Part shown: positions 6,806 to 9,235 of the stretch, piece by piece
How positions within the stretch are numbered: position 1 is the stretch's first letter
How the letters are laid out: every line of letters starts with the position of its first letter
Assembly (NCBI GenBank): GCA_947038745.1
Contig: CAMQXE010000035.1
Location: forward strand, 1 to 9,235
Source: an uncultured Propionibacteriaceae bacterium
Lineage (GTDB): Bacteria > Actinomycetota > Actinomycetes > Propionibacteriales > Propionibacteriaceae
Direction: 5' to 3'
DNA length: 9,235 nucleotides
Made by a program: the position numbers and the translations under genes
The notes under the pieces: generated by a model
Database searches by the model: none
The model's input: only the letters and a program-made list of their open reading frames with translations
Told to the model about the DNA's origin: nothing

Positions 6806-8239
6806 TTAGTGGCGAGTTTGCGCCGATGACGGGGAAAACTCGCCACTCTTAGATGGTCCGTAACGATACTTGCTGGTTTTTCGGCTAGCCGATTTTGTCG
6901 ATTTCCCAGCGCTGGTAGACGTCGTTGGCTTGGATCCCTTGGCTGAGCTGGAGGATTTACTCCGTGGCGTTGATCCGCGCCCAGATGATGGGTTACGTGT
7001 GGCTCCTGATTTATGTGGCCGCTGCGGCTGGGTAACTGGTTTGTTTGGGTTTGCGGCTTTCTCTGCCTCCGCGGGGCTGAGGAATGAGCGCTCACCAGGG
7101 GCAACGGTAGCCAGGCCTGAAGGGTTGCCAGCATGGGCAGTAGGCCTAATTTTCGCAGCTCGCATCAGTGCGCGAACCTCTTGGCGCTGATCGGGGGTCA
7201 CCAGAGTTACTACCGTGCCTTCCTTGCCTGCGCGAGCAGTACGGCCGGACCGGTGTAGATAAGCCTTGTGTTCAGTTGGCGGGTCAGCGTGAACAACAAG
7301 CTCAACATCATCGACATGGATCCCGCGGGCTGCAATATCGGTAGCAACCAGCGTCGTCACACGTCCAGAATGGAAGGCATCAAGATTTCGGGTACGAGCG
7401 TTCTGGGCTAAGTTGCCATGTAGCTCAACTGCAGGGATGCCCTTGCCGACAAGGGTTTTAGCAAGCTTTTTGGCGCCATACTTGGTGCGCGTGAAGAAAA
7501 TAGTACGGCCAGGGGCTGCAGCGAGATCAACCAATGCGGAGATCTTTTCTGAGGCCGCCACCTCAATTATGTGATGTTCCATCGTGGATACAGGGGATTC
7601 TGCGGAATCAGCCTCGTGAACAACAGGGTTATGGAGGTAGCGGTCTACGATAACGCCGATTCCGTTATCCAGGGTCGCAGAGAACAACATGCGTTGGCCT
7701 CTGGTCGGAGTCTTATCCAAGATGCGCTTGACCATGGGTAAGAACCCCATGTCGGCCATGTGATCAGCCTCGTCGAGAACCGTGACCTCGACATGATCGA
7801 GCGATACCGCTTTCTGGCTCATGAGATCGAGAAGGCGCCCAGGGCAAGCGATGAGGATATCGACGCCGCTGGCCAGCGCCCGCACCTGTGGGTTCTGTTT
7901 TACTCCACCGAAGATGGTCAGATGACTGAGCCGTTCGGTCGCGGCAAGCTCAACCAAGGACTCTTCAATTTGGCTTGCCAGTTCCCGGGTGGGGGCCAAG
8001 ATCAGCGCTCGCGGGCGCTTGGGAGCGGGGCGGTGTTTGTCGGCACCAAGGCGTGCGACGACGGGCAAAAGGAAGGCGAATGTTTTGCCAGAACCGGTAC
8101 GTCCGCGCCCTAGAACGTCCTTGCCAGCGAAGGAATCAGGAAGCGTTGCGGTCTGGATTGGAGTTGGGACGTCGATGCCTTGGGTGGCAAGGACGTCAAT
8201 GAGACCCTGGGGTACGCCCAGGGTGGAGAAAGAAGACAA
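6806..8239 (-). CDS. DEAD-box ATP-dependent RNA helicase (RhlE/DeaD type)
   Basis: ATP-driven RNA unwinding enzyme, probably acting in ribosome assembly or RNA turnover. It has 477 residues with two RecA-like domains and all main motifs. These are the Q motif around VPTPIQ (24-29), Walker A RTGSGKT (47-53), PTREL (83-87), Ib CPGR (132-135), DEAD (156-159), SAT (187-189), ATDIAARGI (299-307) and HRSGRTARAG (329-338). A basic, Ser/Thr/Lys/Pro-rich tail (about 395-477) probably binds RNA. The start is TTG at 8239, preceded by AAGGG (8247-8251) at 7 bases. I saw no ATG start near this position. The last residues, SGEFSPSSAQTRH, are encoded within a palindromic repeat shared with the end of the TetR gene. 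The neighbours do not point to a specific RNA target. Confidence 0.93.
   Translation of the reverse strand: MSSFSTLGVPQGLIDVLATQGIDVPTPIQTATLPDSFAGKDVLGRGRTGSGKTFAFLLPVVARLGADKHRPAPKRPRALILAPTRELASQIEESLVELAATERLSHLTIFGGVKQNPQVRALASGVDILIACPGRLLDLMSQKAVSLDHVEVTVLDEADHMADMGFLPMVKRILDKTPTRGQRMLFSATLDNGIGVIVDRYLHNPVVHEADSAESPVSTMEHHIIEVAASEKISALVDLAAAPGRTIFFTRTKYGAKKLAKTLVGKGIPAVELHGNLAQNARTRNLDAFHSGRVTTLVATDIAARGIHVDDVELVVHADPPTEHKAYLHRSGRTARAGKEGTVVTLVTPDQRQEVRALMRAAKIRPTAHAGNPSGLATVAPGERSFLSPAEAEKAANPNKPVTQPQRPHKSGATRNPSSGRGSTPRSKSSSSAKGSKPTTSTSAGKSTKSASRKTSKYRYGPSKSGEFSPSSAQTRH
6808..6847. repeat. palindromic repeat, copy 1 (end of helicase gene)
   Basis: The 12-base arms AGTGGCGAGTTT (6808-6819) and AAACTCGCCACT (6836-6847) are perfect inverted repeats around a 16-base loop. 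On the minus strand, bases 6849-6822 are identical over 28 bases to 8438-8465 on the plus strand. The element covers the last codons of the helicase, including the first transcribed-strand base of its stop. It is a dispersed palindromic element or a duplicated terminator hairpin. Confidence 0.85.
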
Positions 8240-8246
8240 ATGAAAA

Positions 8247-8251
8247 CCCTT
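8247..8251 (-). promoter_or_regulatory. ribosome binding site setting the TTG start of the helicase
   Basis: AAGGG on the minus strand, 7 bases before TTG 8239. It supports a TTG start there. Confidence 0.6.
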
Positions 8252-8435
8252 GAATCGGTGTCTTGCGCTTTGCGCTCAGCTTGATCCGCCCAGATAGCGG
8301 TGCGACGCAGCCAGCGGGGCTATAGTCCCCGATCACCGATGGCCCACTGCAAGACTGTGCGAACCAACTACACAAGTTTACCTTATAAAGAGGCGCGTAG
8401 CTGCCTTGAAGCTGGGTGGCAAGCGGAAGCGATCT

Positions 8436-9074
8436 TTAGAGTGGCGAGTTTTCCCCGTCATCGGCTCTAACTTGCCACTCTTTGTGGGAGAGGCCGCTGC
8501 GGATGATGGTGAGCCGTTGGGAGAGGCCTGACTCAATCTCGGAGCGGGTGGTTCGGCCAAGTCCCAGACGAATGAGCTCGATGTAGACCGTCGAGAGGAA
8601 AATGCGTCCTACAGTGTGAGGCGTCATGCCGAAGGGCAGCCCGCCAATGTCGTCGCGTAGCGCAGACCCAATCGCGGTCTCAATAGAAGCAATTCCATCG
8701 ACGGCGGCAGCGCGTTCTTCGCTATCGAGCGTCCCGAACATGACCTCGCGCTCGTAGGCTGCGAAGTTTTCTGGATTATCGAGCGCGAGAGTTAGGATCG
8801 GCGACATGAGCCGCTGGACTGTCTGTTCAAGCGTTTCTGTTTCTGCTGGTTCGGGTAGCGTCCGGAACCGAGAGTTCATGATGGTGAGCAGCAGATCGGC
8901 CTTCGTCCCGCCGAGACGAAACAAGGTTCCAGTGCCGACGTCGGCCATTGTGGCGATTTCGTTTGTTGTGGCGGCGTCATAGCCAACGCGATCAAAAAGG
9001 GTTGCTGCGGCAGCAAGGATGCGTTCGGTTTTGTCTCGCATCCCTTGTTCGCGTCGATTGCCTTCAGTTGCCAC
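8436..9074 (-). CDS. TetR/AcrR-family transcriptional regulator
   Basis: DNA-binding repressor-type protein of 212 residues, a usual length. The N-terminal domain (about 13-65) has the family pattern TERILAAAATLFDRVGYDAATTNEIATMADV, with the helix-turn-helix at about 35-54. After GTLFR it has LGGTKADLL, a variant of the common YxxSKxxLL. The rest is an all-helical ligand and dimer domain with no clear ligand type. It is divergent to a gene for a hydrophobic protein at 9180, and a 32-bp palindrome lies between them, so it probably controls itself and that gene. The frame starts at GTG 9074. ATG 9041 (residue 12) is a possible later start. No ribosome site precedes the GTG, but a TATTCT box ends 6 bases upstream, consistent with a leaderless mRNA. 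The C-terminal QVRADDGENSPL is encoded by palindromic repeat copy 2 and is not a conserved family part. Confidence 0.88.
   Translation of the reverse strand: MATEGNRREQGMRDKTERILAAAATLFDRVGYDAATTNEIATMADVGTGTLFRLGGTKADLLLTIMNSRFRTLPEPAETETLEQTVQRLMSPILTLALDNPENFAAYEREVMFGTLDSEERAAAVDGIASIETAIGSALRDDIGGLPFGMTPHTVGRIFLSTVYIELIRLGLGRTTRSEIESGLSQRLTIIRSGLSHKEWQVRADDGENSPL
8438..8481. repeat. palindromic repeat, copy 2 (end of TetR gene)
   Basis: Arms AGAGTGGCGAGTT (8438-8450) and AACTTGCCACTCT (8469-8481) pair over 13 positions with one G/T mismatch. Bases 8438-8465 are identical over 28 bases to copy 1 read on the minus strand, so the copies are inverted relative to each other. The two copies diverge after the shared GTCATCGGC core. 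It encodes the last dozen or so residues of the TetR protein and the first base of its stop codon. Confidence 0.85.
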
Positions 9075-9080
9075 GCGGAA

Positions 9081-9086
9081 AGAATA
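9081..9086 (-). promoter_or_regulatory. candidate -10 box of the TetR gene
   Basis: TATTCT on the minus strand ends 6 bases before GTG 9074, so transcription would start at or next to the start codon, giving a leaderless mRNA as is common in actinobacteria. No good -35 box is seen at 16-18 bases upstream. Confidence 0.3.
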
Positions 9087-9099
9087 GCGCCTTAGTGAC

Positions 9100-9129
9100 T
9101 TGTCGCGAGACCAATTTGCGGAGTACGCT
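9100..9129 (+). promoter_or_regulatory. candidate promoter of the divergent gene
   Basis: TTGTCG (9100-9105) and TACGCT (9124-9129) are 18 bases apart. The -10 box lies in the left arm of the 32-bp palindrome, so a bound repressor would block it. The predicted start near 9136 leaves a leader of about 44 bases. Confidence 0.35.
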
Positions 9130-9149
9130 CCATATGGAGCGTACTCCGC
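9118..9149. promoter_or_regulatory. perfect 32-bp palindrome, probable TetR operator
   Basis: The left half GCGGAGTACGCTCCAT (9118-9133) is the exact reverse complement of 9134-9149. It lies between the TetR start (9074) and the divergent gene (9180). Each side contains a smaller GGAG-4 bases-CTCC palindrome (9120-9131 and 9136-9147), with centres 16 bp apart, so two repressor dimers could bind. A hairpin role in the plus-strand leader is the alternative. Confidence 0.65.
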
Positions 9150-9179
9150 TTTGCAAACTCACTTTCTGAAAGAAGTCTC

Positions 9180-9235
9180 ATGTTCCTCTATCAGGCGGCA
9201 CCGTGGTACGTCTACGCGATGTGGTTCGTCGTGCT
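9180..9235 (+). CDS. start of a hydrophobic, probably membrane, protein (3' end outside window)
   Basis: ATG 9180 opens a frame to the window edge that reads MFLYQAAPWYVYAMWFVV, rich in aromatic and aliphatic residues as in a first membrane segment. A weak purine stretch, GAAAGAAG, ends about 4 bases before the ATG. The family cannot be told from 18 residues. Its place opposite a TetR gene, with a palindromic operator between them, suggests a transporter or other membrane protein controlled by that regulator. Confidence 0.5.
   Translation, partial: MFLYQAAPWYVYAMWFVV

Noticed and set aside
7760..8113. Plus-strand open frame of 117 codons inside the helicase gene
   Set aside because: It is antisense to the conserved DEAD-box domain, has no family features and no promoter or ribosome site. 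Other long frames opposite pknB, pbpA, rodA and pstP were rejected for the same reason.
8319..8333. Hairpin or promoter at GGGGCTATAGTCCCC upstream of the helicase
   Set aside because: The arms pair over only four bases, and no -35 box lies at a fitting distance from TATAGC on the minus strand. Too weak to call.
6806..8481. Insertion sequence or transposon with the 28-base repeats as terminal inverted repeats
   Set aside because: The enclosed gene is an ordinary RNA helicase. No transposase is present, and each repeat is itself a palindrome lying in coding sequence.

Overview
The window looks like the chromosome of an actinobacterium. The main evidence is the conserved order, read on the minus strand: tRNA-Leu, fhaA, fhaB, pstP, rodA, pbpA, and a PASTA-type Ser/Thr kinase. 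This is the cell-wall and division signalling cluster known from Mycobacterium tuberculosis (Rv0020c to Rv0014c). GC content is moderate by eye (mid-50s percent), lower than in mycobacteria or Streptomyces. A moderate-GC Actinomycetaceae relative (Arcanobacterium/Trueperella type) is my best guess, but this is inference.

Region 1 (1-6511, minus strand) is one tightly packed operon of six genes. It starts with fhaA (6511) and runs through fhaB, pstP, rodA and pbpA to pknB, which leaves the window at base 1 after its first PASTA residues. The first four junctions overlap by 4 or 1 bases or are separated by a single base, so translation is probably coupled. Only pbpA-pknB has a gap (70 bases), and that gap contains a possible 11-codon leader ORF. 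RodA (a SEDS glycan polymerase) and PbpA (a class B transpeptidase) would build peptidoglycan. PknB senses the wall through PASTA repeats and phosphorylates targets, PstP removes the phosphates, and FhaA and FhaB read phosphothreonines. No PknA-type kinase lies between pbpA and pknB, unlike in M. tuberculosis.

Region 2 (6512-6805) holds a tRNA-Leu(CAG) on the plus strand with a candidate promoter. It is followed by a hairpin with a perfect 20-bp stem that lies between the converging tRNA and helicase genes.

Region 3 (6806-9074, minus strand) has a DEAD-box RNA helicase (TTG start, basic Ser/Thr-rich tail) and, upstream of it, a TetR-family regulator. The two genes end in the same 28-base sequence, in opposite orientations, inside palindromes of 40 and 44 bp that also encode the C-termini. 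This small palindromic repeat is the least ordinary thing in the window.

Region 4 (9075-9235) is the divergent control region of the TetR gene. It has a perfect 32-bp palindrome that is a strong operator candidate, and the first 18 complete codons of a plus-strand gene for a hydrophobic, probably membrane, protein.
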